Positions 53,127 to 61,320 of a stretch of DNA of 64,000 nt are shown here, piece after piece; the stretch's first letter is position 1, and each line of letters begins with the position of its first letter. This DNA comes from Aeromicrobium endophyticum (GTDB lineage Bacteria > Actinomycetota > Actinomycetes > Propionibacteriales > Nocardioidaceae): NCBI RefSeq assembly GCF_003586285.1, contig NZ_QUBR01000001.1, forward strand, positions 1,977,373 through 2,041,372, in the 5' to 3' direction. The notes beneath the pieces were generated by a model, which was given only the letters and a program-made list of their open reading frames with translations, was not told the origin of the DNA and ran no database searches. The translations under genes were made by a program, and so were the position numbers.

Positions 53127-56012
53127 GTGCGCTCATCTGTTCGACGGTCCCTGTCCACGAGCCTGCGGGCCGTCCTCGCGACGTCCGTCGTGGCGGCAGG
53201 GCTGGCAGCTGTGTCGGCGCCCTCGCCGGCCGCAGCGGCACCTGCCGTGGACGGGCTGACGCAGGCCACGGCCGCGGCGTCGTGCTGGGAGGTCAAGCAG
53301 CTCAACGGCTCGGCCCCGAGCGGCGCCTACTGGATCCTCACGCCCCAGCTGAAGGTGCCCACCAGGATCTACTGCGACCAGACCACCGACGGTGGCGGCT
53401 GGGCCCTGATCGGTCGTGGCCGCGAGAACTGGACGTACAACTACGACGGCAAGGGCACGGCGGCCGACGTCGCCGACCAGGTCACCGGCACGGGCGCCTT
53501 CTCGCCGCGCCAGCTCAGCGGCGCGACCGTCACCGCGCTGATGGGCGGCAAGCGCATCGACGACCCCACCTACGGCAGCGGCGTGCGGCTGCGCCGGGCG
53601 ACGGACCCCGCGGGTGCCACGTGGCAGGAGTCCCGGTTCACGTTCAAGGCAGACTCGCGCGACCGCTGGACCTGGGCCCTGGGTGCGGGGCTCCCGCTCG
53701 CCTCGTTCTCGATCGGCGGCAGCGGCGGCACCGAGGCGACGACCCGCAACTTCGGCACCGACGACGGGTTCCGCCGCGTCTGGACGGCTGAGGACCCGGC
53801 CAACAGCTACGTCCGAGGGTTCACGTACGGCTCGACCGTCACCGGCTCGACGTCCAGCTCGAGCTACCTCTACTCCAAGAACGCCGGCGGGGCCTACGCC
53901 GTCCCCTTCACCCAGGTGTACATCAGACCGAAGCTGCTCAGCTCGCAGCTGTCGTTCACGGCCATCCCGGCCGGTGGCACGGCACCCGAGACCATCCGGG
54001 CGGCTCCTCGCAGCGGCGCCCTGCCCACCTCGTGGGGCGTCACGGGTCTCGGCGCCGGCGGCACCACCGAGAACGCCGGCGAGGTGCAGGCCTTCGCGCA
54101 GATCGGCGGCACCGTCTACGTCGGCGGCAACTTCACGACGGTGCAGAAGGGCGGCTCGGCCACCGGCAGCGACAAGGTCGCCCAGCCCTACCTCGCGGCC
54201 TTCGACGCGACGACGGGCGAGCCCGTGCCGTCGTTCAAGCCGCAGCTGAACAACCAGGTCAAGGCGCTCGCCGCGCTGCCCGACGGACGCCTGGCGGTCG
54301 GCGGCGAGTTCACGTCGGTCGGCGGGTCGAGTCGTGCCGGGCTGGTGGTGCTCAACCCGTCGACGGGCGCCCTCGACACCTCGTACAAGACCAATGTCGA
54401 GAACCGTCTCACCGGTGGCAAGGTCTCGGTGCGGGGGCTCGACGTCGGCGGCAGCTATCTCTACGTGACGGGCGCGTTCACGCACTTCACCCACCCGTCG
54501 GCGGGCGAACGCTACGCCAAGGGCGGTGCGCGCATCGACCTCTCGACGGGCTTGGCGGACGCCAAGTGGAACCCCGACTTCAACGGCACCGGCACCGCGG
54601 TCGACGCCAGCGACGACGGCACGGCCGTCTACTTCTCGGGCTACTTCACCCAGATGCGCGGCGGGCAGACCGCCGACCGGGCGGCGGCCATCAGCACGGC
54701 GACCGGCGCAGCCCAGGCCAAGGCGTGGCAGCCGACGTTCAGCACGGCCGGCTCCGCGCGCTACCAGCAGGCCGTCAAGCAGGTCGCCGGCAAGGTGTGG
54801 CTCGGCGGCTCGCAGCACAGCATGTTCTCGTACGACCCCACGACCTTCGCCCTCGAGAACGCTCACATCACCAAGGACGGTGGCGACTTCCAGGCCATCA
54901 CCGGTGGCAACGGCCTGGCCTTCGGCGGATGCCACTGCGAGCAGTGGAACTACTCCGACACGACCCAGTACGACTCGACGTCGCCCGGCTCGACCAACGT
55001 CACGTGGTCGCAGGCCGACAAGATCTACTACGTCGGTGCCTGGGACGCCACCACGGGCGACTACGTGCCCGAGTTCACCCCCGAGATGAGGGCCGACCAG
55101 GGGCGTGGCGTGTGGGCGCTGATGGTCGCCTCCGACGGCACGCTCTGGGCCGGCGGCACCCTGACCAGCGCGGTGCGCGAGAACGGCACCAACCAGTGGG
55201 TCGGCGGATTCGCCCGCTTCGCCGTCCGGCCCCACACGGCGCCCGCCAAGCCCAGCGGCCTGGCCGCATCGACGTCCGGCACCACCGCGACCCTGACCTG
55301 GAGCGGCAGCCTGCCGTCCGGCGGCACCTTCGAGGTGCTGCGCAACGACCGCGTCATCGGCGTCACGACGAGCAAGCAGCTGACGGTCGCCGGCTCGTCC
55401 AGCTCGGACCGGTTCGTCGTGCGCGCGGCCGACAGCTGGGGCAACCGGTCGGCGTCGACCGCCGTCGTCGGGCCGCCCAGCGCTCCCGCGACCACCCCCG
55501 TGGACCTCGTGACCTCGGGCTCCACCTGGTCGTACCTCGTCGACAACAACGTCTCGGTGCCGAGCAGCTGGACCTCGGGCTCCTTCGACGCCCGGGCGTG
55601 GCCCACCGGCAAGGCCGTCCTCGGCTGGGGCAAGGGGCCGATCACGACCGACATCGACGTGGCGGCCGGCGCGACCCGTCCGCTGACGTCCTACTTCCGG
55701 CAGCAGGTCACCGTCACGAACCGGGCCGCGATCAAGAGCCTCCTGCTGACGACGCGCGCTGACGACGGCGTGGCGGTCTACGTCAACGGCAAGGAGGTCG
55801 GCCGGGCCAACCTGCCCGAGGGCGCCTTGACCCGAGGCACCTACGCCACGGTGGCCGCCAGCACGGCGACGGCGGTCGCGAGCCCCGTGTCGTGGAACGT
55901 CCCGCCGAGCGTGCTGGTCGACGGTGTCAACACGATCGCGGTCGAGGTGCACTCCAACTACCGGCTCACGCCATCGTTGAGCATGGACCTGACCCTCACG
56001 GGCACGTCGTGA
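53127..56012 (+). CDS. Secreted fibrinogen-like GGGW-domain protein with beta-propeller-like repeats
   Basis: This 961-residue protein has a Sec signal peptide (about residues 1-38, cleavage near AAAAPA). A fibrinogen-like domain start follows (CWEVKQLNG, IYCDQTTDGGGWALIG at about 53-96), extending to about 270. A long region (about 310-715) has repeats of the form VYVGGNFTTV, LAVGGEFTSVGG and LYVTGAFTHF, resembling delta-60-type propeller repeats. A fibronectin type III-like domain (about 720-800) and a C-terminal beta-sandwich (about 805-961) complete it. It is probably an extracellular carbohydrate-binding or adhesive protein. The GTG start follows GAGGA. Its stop overlaps the next gene (GTGA). 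Confidence 0.82.
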   Translation: MRSSVRRSLSTSLRAVLATSVVAAGLAAVSAPSPAAAAPAVDGLTQATAAASCWEVKQLNGSAPSGAYWILTPQLKVPTRIYCDQTTDGGGWALIGRGRENWTYNYDGKGTAADVADQVTGTGAFSPRQLSGATVTALMGGKRIDDPTYGSGVRLRRATDPAGATWQESRFTFKADSRDRWTWALGAGLPLASFSIGGSGGTEATTRNFGTDDGFRRVWTAEDPANSYVRGFTYGSTVTGSTSSSSYLYSKNAGGAYAVPFTQVYIRPKLLSSQLSFTAIPAGGTAPETIRAAPRSGALPTSWGVTGLGAGGTTENAGEVQAFAQIGGTVYVGGNFTTVQKGGSATGSDKVAQPYLAAFDATTGEPVPSFKPQLNNQVKALAALPDGRLAVGGEFTSVGGSSRAGLVVLNPSTGALDTSYKTNVENRLTGGKVSVRGLDVGGSYLYVTGAFTHFTHPSAGERYAKGGARIDLSTGLADAKWNPDFNGTGTAVDASDDGTAVYFSGYFTQMRGGQTADRAAAISTATGAAQAKAWQPTFSTAGSARYQQAVKQVAGKVWLGGSQHSMFSYDPTTFALENAHITKDGGDFQAITGGNGLAFGGCHCEQWNYSDTTQYDSTSPGSTNVTWSQADKIYYVGAWDATTGDYVPEFTPEMRADQGRGVWALMVASDGTLWAGGTLTSAVRENGTNQWVGGFARFAVRPHTAPAKPSGLAASTSGTTATLTWSGSLPSGGTFEVLRNDRVIGVTTSKQLTVAGSSSSDRFVVRAADSWGNRSASTAVVGPPSAPATTPVDLVTSGSTWSYLVDNNVSVPSSWTSGSFDARAWPTGKAVLGWGKGPITTDIDVAAGATRPLTSYFRQQVTVTNRAAIKSLLLTTRADDGVAVYVNGKEVGRANLPEGALTRGTYATVAASTATAVASPVSWNVPPSVLVDGVNTIAVEVHSNYRLTPSLSMDLTLTGTS

Positions 56013-56752
56013 CGTCCGTGCTGGTCGATACCTCAGCGGTACGGGCCGGCTATGCCGAGCTGGCCCGCGCGCAGAAGAGCGGCGCCGGCGTCCCGTGGTA
56101 CATGCGCGTCGTCAACCGGCGGCTGGGGCGCGGCATCGCAGCGCTCGTCGCACCCACGAGGGTCACGCCCGACCACCTGACGATCGCCAGCTTCGTGGCC
56201 TTCCTGGCAGGCGCGGGCCTGGTCCTGGGTCCGTCGCCCGGGGTCGTGGCAGCGATCGGCGCCACCGTCCTGCTGCAGCTCGGCTTCGCCCTCGACTCCG
56301 CCGACGGGCAGCTGGCGCGGCTGAGGGGCGCCGGCTCGCCGGCCGGCGAGTGGCTCGACCACGTCGTCGACGCCGTCCGCCACCTGCTGTTCCACCTCGC
56401 CGTCCTGATCGGCCTGTACCGCTTCGCCGACGTCCCCGACGCCGTGCTGCTGGTTCCGCTGGCGTTCGCCCTGGCGTCGTCCGTGCGGTTCTTCGCGCAG
56501 ATCCTCGCCGAGCAGCTCGCCCGCCGCGACCCCGTGGCCGGGCCGGAGTCGGTGCCGCGGTTCGGCCCGTGGATCCAGGCACCCGCCGACACCGGTCTGC
56601 TCAACCTGGTGGTGCTGCTGTGGGCCTGGACCTCGGCCTTCCTCTGGGTCTACGGCGTCTTCGCAGCGCTCAACGTGCTGCTGCTGGTGGCCACCGGCGT
56701 GCGGCGGCACCGTGAGCTGTCGGCGCTCGCGACGGGTCGGGCTCCAGGATGA
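56009..56752 (+). CDS. CDP-alcohol phosphatidyltransferase family membrane protein
   Basis: The 247-residue protein has about six membrane segments and the CDP-alcohol phosphotransferase motif: DSADGQLARLRG, then GEWLDHVVD (Asp-x2-Asp-Gly-x2-Ala-Arg ... Gly-x3-Asp-x3-Asp, about residues 93-118). These enzymes transfer a phospho-alcohol from a CDP-alcohol to an acceptor alcohol at the membrane. The GTG at 56009 overlaps the stop of the secreted protein gene, and its own stop overlaps the ligase gene (ATGA at 56749). A CDP-polyol made by the TagD-like enzyme at 62790 is a possible donor; that is inference. Confidence 0.87.
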   Translation: MTSVLVDTSAVRAGYAELARAQKSGAGVPWYMRVVNRRLGRGIAALVAPTRVTPDHLTIASFVAFLAGAGLVLGPSPGVVAAIGATVLLQLGFALDSADGQLARLRGAGSPAGEWLDHVVDAVRHLLFHLAVLIGLYRFADVPDAVLLVPLAFALASSVRFFAQILAEQLARRDPVAGPESVPRFGPWIQAPADTGLLNLVVLLWAWTSAFLWVYGVFAALNVLLLVATGVRRHRELSALATGRAPG

Positions 56753-58050
56753 GCGCCGCGACGTCGCTGCCCACCCGCGAGGCGGAGGAGGTCGACAGCG
56801 TCCACGACGCGCTTCCGGCCTGGCCCGTGCTCGCGCTCCTGTGGGGCTTCCCGGTGTTCTGGCTGCTGGGAGCGACCGTCATCGCCGGGTCATTCCTGAC
56901 GGTCGTCATGCTCTCGTACCTGGCGCACTACCGGGCCACGCGACTCGTGCCGGGCGTGTACGCGTTCGGCGCCTTCGTGCTGTGGGTCGTGCCGTGCGCC
57001 GTCATGATCGACTCGACCGAGCGCATGCTCGGATACGCCTACCGGTTCTCGATCCTGCTCGTGGTCGGCACCGCGTTCGTCTACACGATCAGCGCCGGTC
57101 GGCGCCTCACCAGACGCCGCATCGTCGACGCCCTGACCTTCGTCTGGCTGTTCACGATCGTGGGCGGCATCCTCGGCATGCTGTCGCCCGAGACCCGCCT
57201 GACGACTCCGGTCGGCCTGCTGCTGCCCGACTCCCTGACGGGCAACGACTACGTCCGCGACCTGTTCTTCCCGCCGCTGGCCGAGGTGCAGCAGCCGTTC
57301 GGGTCGCCGGTCGACTTCGTCCGTCCGTCGGCGCCGTTCCCGTACGCCAACAGCTGGGGCGTCGCGATCGTGCTGCTGACGCCGGTGGCGATCGCATGCT
57401 TCCTCCAGGCGCGCTCGCGCCTGGCCCGGGTCGTGATCGTGCTCGGGCTCGTCGCGATGATCGCTCCCGCGCTGGCCACCTCCAACCGAGGGATGTTCGC
57501 CGGCCTCGTGCTCGCGGCGGTCTACGTCGTCGTGAGGCTCGCGATCCGTGACCGTGCGGCCCCGGTGCTCGCCATCGCGGTGCTGGGCGTCATCGGCGCG
57601 GCCGTCTTGCTGGGCAACGGCCTGCTGAGCCAGATCCAGACCCGTCAGCGCTACGGCGACTCGTGGGGCACCCGATGGTCGCTCTACCAAGAGACCTTCG
57701 AGCGGTCGCTGCAGTCGCCCCTGCTCGGGCACGGGGCGCCGCGTCCGTCGGCGACCGAGCCGCTCATCTCGGCCGGCACCCAGGGCTACGTGTGGATGCT
57801 GATGTTCAGCTTCGGCTTCGTCGGCCTGGCCTTCTTCCTGACCTTCCTGTGGGGCACGACGCTGCGCACGTGGCGGGCGCCCGGCGACGTCGACCTCGTC
57901 CTGCACAGCGTGCTGGTCGTCGCCAGCGTCGTCATCGGCATCTACGGCCTCGACATCATGCAGATGCTCTCGATCATGCTGGTGGCGGCGGTGCTCCTGC
58001 GGCGACGGCACGGGATCGACACCGCCGACCTCGCCGACGCCGGTGGCTGA
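56749..58050 (+). CDS. O-antigen ligase / polymerase-like membrane protein
   Basis: This 433-residue protein has about ten transmembrane helices. It carries a large extracytoplasmic loop (about residues 155-200) and the Wzy/WaaL-like segments APALATSNRGMFAGLVLAAVYVVVRL and TRWSLYQETFERSLQSPLLGHGAPRPS, in which the arginines and the GHG turn are typical of the O-antigen ligase domain. It probably polymerises or attaches surface glycan repeats on the outer face of the membrane. It overlaps the phosphatidyltransferase gene by 4 bases and the flippase gene by 8. Confidence 0.82.
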   Translation: MSAATSLPTREAEEVDSVHDALPAWPVLALLWGFPVFWLLGATVIAGSFLTVVMLSYLAHYRATRLVPGVYAFGAFVLWVVPCAVMIDSTERMLGYAYRFSILLVVGTAFVYTISAGRRLTRRRIVDALTFVWLFTIVGGILGMLSPETRLTTPVGLLLPDSLTGNDYVRDLFFPPLAEVQQPFGSPVDFVRPSAPFPYANSWGVAIVLLTPVAIACFLQARSRLARVVIVLGLVAMIAPALATSNRGMFAGLVLAAVYVVVRLAIRDRAAPVLAIAVLGVIGAAVLLGNGLLSQIQTRQRYGDSWGTRWSLYQETFERSLQSPLLGHGAPRPSATEPLISAGTQGYVWMLMFSFGFVGLAFFLTFLWGTTLRTWRAPGDVDLVLHSVLVVASVVIGIYGLDIMQMLSIMLVAAVLLRRRHGIDTADLADAGG

Positions 58051-59542
58051 GGGTCCCTCGCGCGGGATCGCCTGGGCGGGCCTGGTCAACCTGGTCGGCG
58101 GCGCCACCGGCTCGTTGATCGGACTGGTGCTGGCCGCCGTCGTGGGCCGTCAGCTCGGGACGGAGGGCGCGGGCAGCTACTTCGTGGTCGTGGCCGCGGT
58201 CATGATCGTCTCCAACGTCGCCGAGCTCGGTGCCGACACGGGGCTCGTCCGCTTCGTGTCGGCAGCGCGGGCGACCGGACGGTCAGCCGACATCCCACGC
58301 CTGGTCGCCATCGCGGTCAGGCCGGTCGCCATGGGCGGGGTGGTCGTGGTGGCCGCTGCCGCCTGCTGGGTTGCCCTGCCCGGCCCCGCGGCGACCGGGG
58401 TCGACGACGGGCTGGTCGTGGCGGCGGCCGCCGCGGCGGTGCTCGCGAGCATGATTGCCGTGGTGCTCGCGGTCGCCCGCGGGATGGGCGACGTCGTGTC
58501 GTACCCGCTGCTGCAGGGCGTCGGGCTGCCGGTGCTCCGGCTGGTGGCCGTGCTGACGGTCGTCACGGCAGGGGGAGGGGTGCTGGGTGCCCTGGCCGCG
58601 TGGATGTCGCCCGTCCCCCTCGTGCTGGGGGCGGCCTGCCTGGTCGTCCTGCGCGCGACCAGGAGGCACGCCACGACCACGCCGGTCTCGGAGACGTCGG
58701 CGGAGCACGATCGCCGTCTCCGGCGCGACTTCTGGTCGTTCAGCGCGGTGCGCGGGGTGTCCGCGACGGTCGAGATCCTGCTCGAGTGGGCCGACGTGAT
58801 CCTGGTCGGTGCGCTGACGTCGGCCGAGGCGGCCGGCGTCTACGCGGTCGTCACGCGGTGCGCCCGCGCCGGTGAGGTCGTGCAGCAGGCGGCTCGCGTC
58901 GCGGTGGGCCCGCAGGTCAGCGCGGCACTCGCGCGGGGTGCCGTCCGCGAGGCGGGCGAGATCTACGGGCTCGTCACCGCGGCCATGATCTGGATGGCAT
59001 GGCCGTTCTTCATCGTCCTCGCGGTGTTCTCCGACTCCGTGCTGGCGATCTTCGGCGAGGGCTTCGCGGAGGGGGCGAGGGCGCTGACGGTGCTGAGCGT
59101 CGCGATGGCACTCGCGACCGCGGCGGGGACGGTGCAGACCATCCTGCTCATGGGGGGGCGCAGCAGCTGGCAGCTCGGAGACAAGACCGCGGCGTTGGCC
59201 GTCAACCTGGTCCTCGACCTGGTGCTGGTGCCGGTGTGGGGCATCGAGGGCGCCGCGGTGGCGTGGGCCGTCACGATCCTGCTCGACACGGCCCTCGTGG
59301 TCTACCAGGTGCAGTGGCTCATGGGGCTGCGTCCCGCCGGCCGGCACCTGGTCGTCGCGGCCGGGCTGAGCGTGGCGGTGGTCGGCACCGTCGCCGCGGG
59401 CGGCAGGCTCCTCCTCGGCTCGTCCCTGCCGGCGATGCTGGTGGTCACCGCCGTCGCGGCGCTCGCCTACCTCGTCGCGAGCATCCCGCTGAGGTCGCGG
59501 CTGGGGCTGACCGACCTGGTGCGGCACCGCTCGGGCGCCTGA
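58043..59542 (+). CDS. Polysaccharide flippase (Wzx/MATE-like)
   Basis: This 499-residue protein has about fourteen hydrophobic helices. The N-terminal AWAGLVNLVGGATGSLIGLVLAAVVGRQLGTEGAGSYFVV and later LEWADVILVGALTSAEAAGVYAVVTR (about residues 248-273) match the polysaccharide biosynthesis/MviN-type flippases, which move lipid-linked repeat units across the membrane. It is the last gene of the operon running from 53127, and it overlaps the ligase gene by 8 bases. A perfect hairpin follows at 59572. Confidence 0.85.
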   Translation: MAEGPSRGIAWAGLVNLVGGATGSLIGLVLAAVVGRQLGTEGAGSYFVVVAAVMIVSNVAELGADTGLVRFVSAARATGRSADIPRLVAIAVRPVAMGGVVVVAAAACWVALPGPAATGVDDGLVVAAAAAAVLASMIAVVLAVARGMGDVVSYPLLQGVGLPVLRLVAVLTVVTAGGGVLGALAAWMSPVPLVLGAACLVVLRATRRHATTTPVSETSAEHDRRLRRDFWSFSAVRGVSATVEILLEWADVILVGALTSAEAAGVYAVVTRCARAGEVVQQAARVAVGPQVSAALARGAVREAGEIYGLVTAAMIWMAWPFFIVLAVFSDSVLAIFGEGFAEGARALTVLSVAMALATAAGTVQTILLMGGRSSWQLGDKTAALAVNLVLDLVLVPVWGIEGAAVAWAVTILLDTALVVYQVQWLMGLRPAGRHLVVAAGLSVAVVGTVAAGGRLLLGSSLPAMLVVTAVAALAYLVASIPLRSRLGLTDLVRHRSGA

Positions 59543-59571
59543 CCGACGCAGCGGAGCCTGGCGCACGCAGG

Positions 59572-59604
59572 GGAGCCGGACCGCCACGGGGGCGGTCCGG
59601 CTCC
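59572..59604. terminator. Two-way terminator hairpin
   Basis: GGAGCCGGACCGCC (59572-59585) and GGCGGTCCGGCTCC (59591-59604) are perfect 14-base arms with a 5-base loop, between the convergent flippase and Wzz-like genes. Confidence 0.85.
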
Positions 59605-59637
59605 GGGATGCTGTGCGGCGGTGCGGCGCCGCGAGGA

Positions 59638-60930
59638 TCAGCGGTTGAGGGTCAGCAGCTCGGGGCGCGGGGGGAACAGTGCCGTCAGCGCGATCTCGAC
59701 GTTCTTCGAGCGGAGCAGACCGGCCAGGCGACGGACCGCCGCCGCGTCGTCGGTGGTGGAGCGGGCGAGCAGCACCGAGTCGGACCGCGTCGCCAGGGCG
59801 ACCTTGTTCGCATCGGAGGTCAGGTTGGTCGTGTCGATGATGATGATCTCGCCGGCCCACGAGATGCGCTTCTTGTCGGTCGGCCAGCCGCGGCTGATCT
59901 TGCCCTCGTTGATCGCGCCCGCGTCGACGAACCGTGCCGATCGTCCGCGTCGCGACAGGGCGTCGACGAGCTCCTGGCCCGGGGTGATGGCTCGGCCGTG
60001 CTGCTCCTCGGCGTCGACCATGATCAAGAACGGGTCCTCGATGCCGATGTCGACGGGGATCTTGAGCATGAACGCTGCGATGTCCCAGGTGTCGGCCCGG
60101 TTGGTGTCCTTGGTGCCGTCGAGCACGATCTGGTCGCCGATGGCCTGCAGGCCCTCGACGCCGCCGATCTCGGAGTCCTCCTCCTTCTTGGTCGCGGCGA
60201 GGGGGATGCCGGCGAGCAGGCCGAGGAAGAGGCCGGCCAGACCCAGTGCGAGCGGCCCGGGGGTCGAGGGGCTCGTCGGCACCTCGGGGCTGCCCACGAT
60301 CTGGCCGGGCGTGAGGTCGACCCCGCCCAGCTCGGCCAGCCGAGTGCCCAAGGCGTCGGCCTGGAGCGAGATCGACCGCTGCTGCACGCCGCCGGCGAAC
60401 TCCGGAAGCACCGACTGCGCCTGCACGGCCGAGATCTGCTGCTCGGTGGCGGCCTTCAGACGCTGGATCTGCGCCTCGGCGTCGGCCCGACGCACCGAGA
60501 GGTAGGCCTTGGCGACGGCCTCGGCGCCGGCCGCGGCCTCCTTGGCCGAGCCGCCCGAGTAGCGGATGTCGAGGATGAGCGAGTCGTCGGGCGACTCGAC
60601 GTGCGTGGCCTCGCGGACGTCGCTGGCCGACAGCGAGTACGCCGGTGCGAGCGTCTTCGCGGCCGCGGCAGCCACCTTGGCGGACGTCGCCGTCCCGACC
60701 TCGGTCGGCATGCTGACCGTGCGGCTCGCATCGGCGGACGTGCCGACCGGGTCGGCGTTCATCGGGTTCACGGCGACCGATGCGGTGGCCTCGTAGCTGG
60801 AGGGCAGGACGAACGACACGAGCACACCCAGCACGAGCCCGATCACCGCGGTGAGGGCGACGACGGTCCAGTGACGCCGGAGAGAGCCCGCCAGGTCGGT
60901 GAGCTGTACGGGCTGTGGTGCAGTGGCCAT
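59638..60930 (-). CDS. Wzz-type polysaccharide co-polymerase with degenerate tyrosine-kinase domain
   Basis: This 430-residue protein begins with a Wzz domain: first transmembrane helix at about 24-44, extracytoplasmic coiled region (VRRADAEAQIQRLKAATEQQ, about 145-165), and second helix at about 225-246. The cytoplasmic part (about 250-430) resembles a BY-kinase P-loop domain by its Walker-B-like EIIIIDTTNL and SDSVLLARSTTDDAAAVRRLAGLLRS. However, no GxGKS/T Walker A is present where PFLIMVDAEEQHG stands, and there is no tyrosine cluster at the end. It probably sets glycan chain length without kinase activity. It converges with the flippase gene and is divergent from the sigma factor gene. 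Confidence 0.82.
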   Translation of the reverse strand: MATAPQPVQLTDLAGSLRRHWTVVALTAVIGLVLGVLVSFVLPSSYEATASVAVNPMNADPVGTSADASRTVSMPTEVGTATSAKVAAAAAKTLAPAYSLSASDVREATHVESPDDSLILDIRYSGGSAKEAAAGAEAVAKAYLSVRRADAEAQIQRLKAATEQQISAVQAQSVLPEFAGGVQQRSISLQADALGTRLAELGGVDLTPGQIVGSPEVPTSPSTPGPLALGLAGLFLGLLAGIPLAATKKEEDSEIGGVEGLQAIGDQIVLDGTKDTNRADTWDIAAFMLKIPVDIGIEDPFLIMVDAEEQHGRAITPGQELVDALSRRGRSARFVDAGAINEGKISRGWPTDKKRISWAGEIIIIDTTNLTSDANKVALATRSDSVLLARSTTDDAAAVRRLAGLLRSKNVEIALTALFPPRPELLTLNR

Positions 60931-61320
60931 CGAGGTCGTCCTTGCGTCTCACAAGATCCCGGATGGGACCTCTACTAGCAAGGAGCAGACCCTCCGGACG
61001 CTATGACGGCAGGCCGTCCATTTTGTTGAATGTCGGGTAAATCACAGTTACAATTCTGCCTCGGCTCCTCCTGTGGACAGACCGGAAAAAACAATGCGTC
61101 GGGCCGGGGATGGCCCGCCACCAGTTGTCTGAGGCGTCGTCACACCGTGGTGGACAACGGCGTATTATTTATTCTTCTCTCGGATTGCAGCGAAAAATGC
61201 TGCGTTCCCGTCTGGTGCCCCGCATCGTCGCGTGCCATGCTCGGGAGGACCGTCAACCACGGTTACATACGGTTCGGTGCCTCCACAGAGGTGACGGGCG
61301 ATCAACATCCAGGGGACCAG
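60931..61320. other. AT-richer divergent regulatory region
   Basis: This 390-base gap between the Wzz-like and sigma factor genes is visibly richer in A and T than its surroundings (for example around 61020-61060 and 61160-61200). It contains the predicted promoter at 61026-61054 and no gene I can support. An in-frame extension of the sigma gene through it starts on top of the promoter and is rejected. Confidence 0.55.
61026..61054 (+). promoter_or_regulatory. Predicted promoter of the ECF sigma factor gene
   Basis: TTGAAT (61026-61031), a 17-base spacer and TACAAT (61049-61054) match the vegetative consensus closely. It would give a leader of about 260 bases before the ATG at 61321. Confidence 0.5.

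Noticed and set aside
61030..61320. N-terminal extension of the ECF sigma factor by 97 residues
   Set aside because: The frame begins on top of a near-consensus promoter, has atypical composition and lacks homology. Sigma region 2 and a ribosome-binding site support the ATG at 61321.
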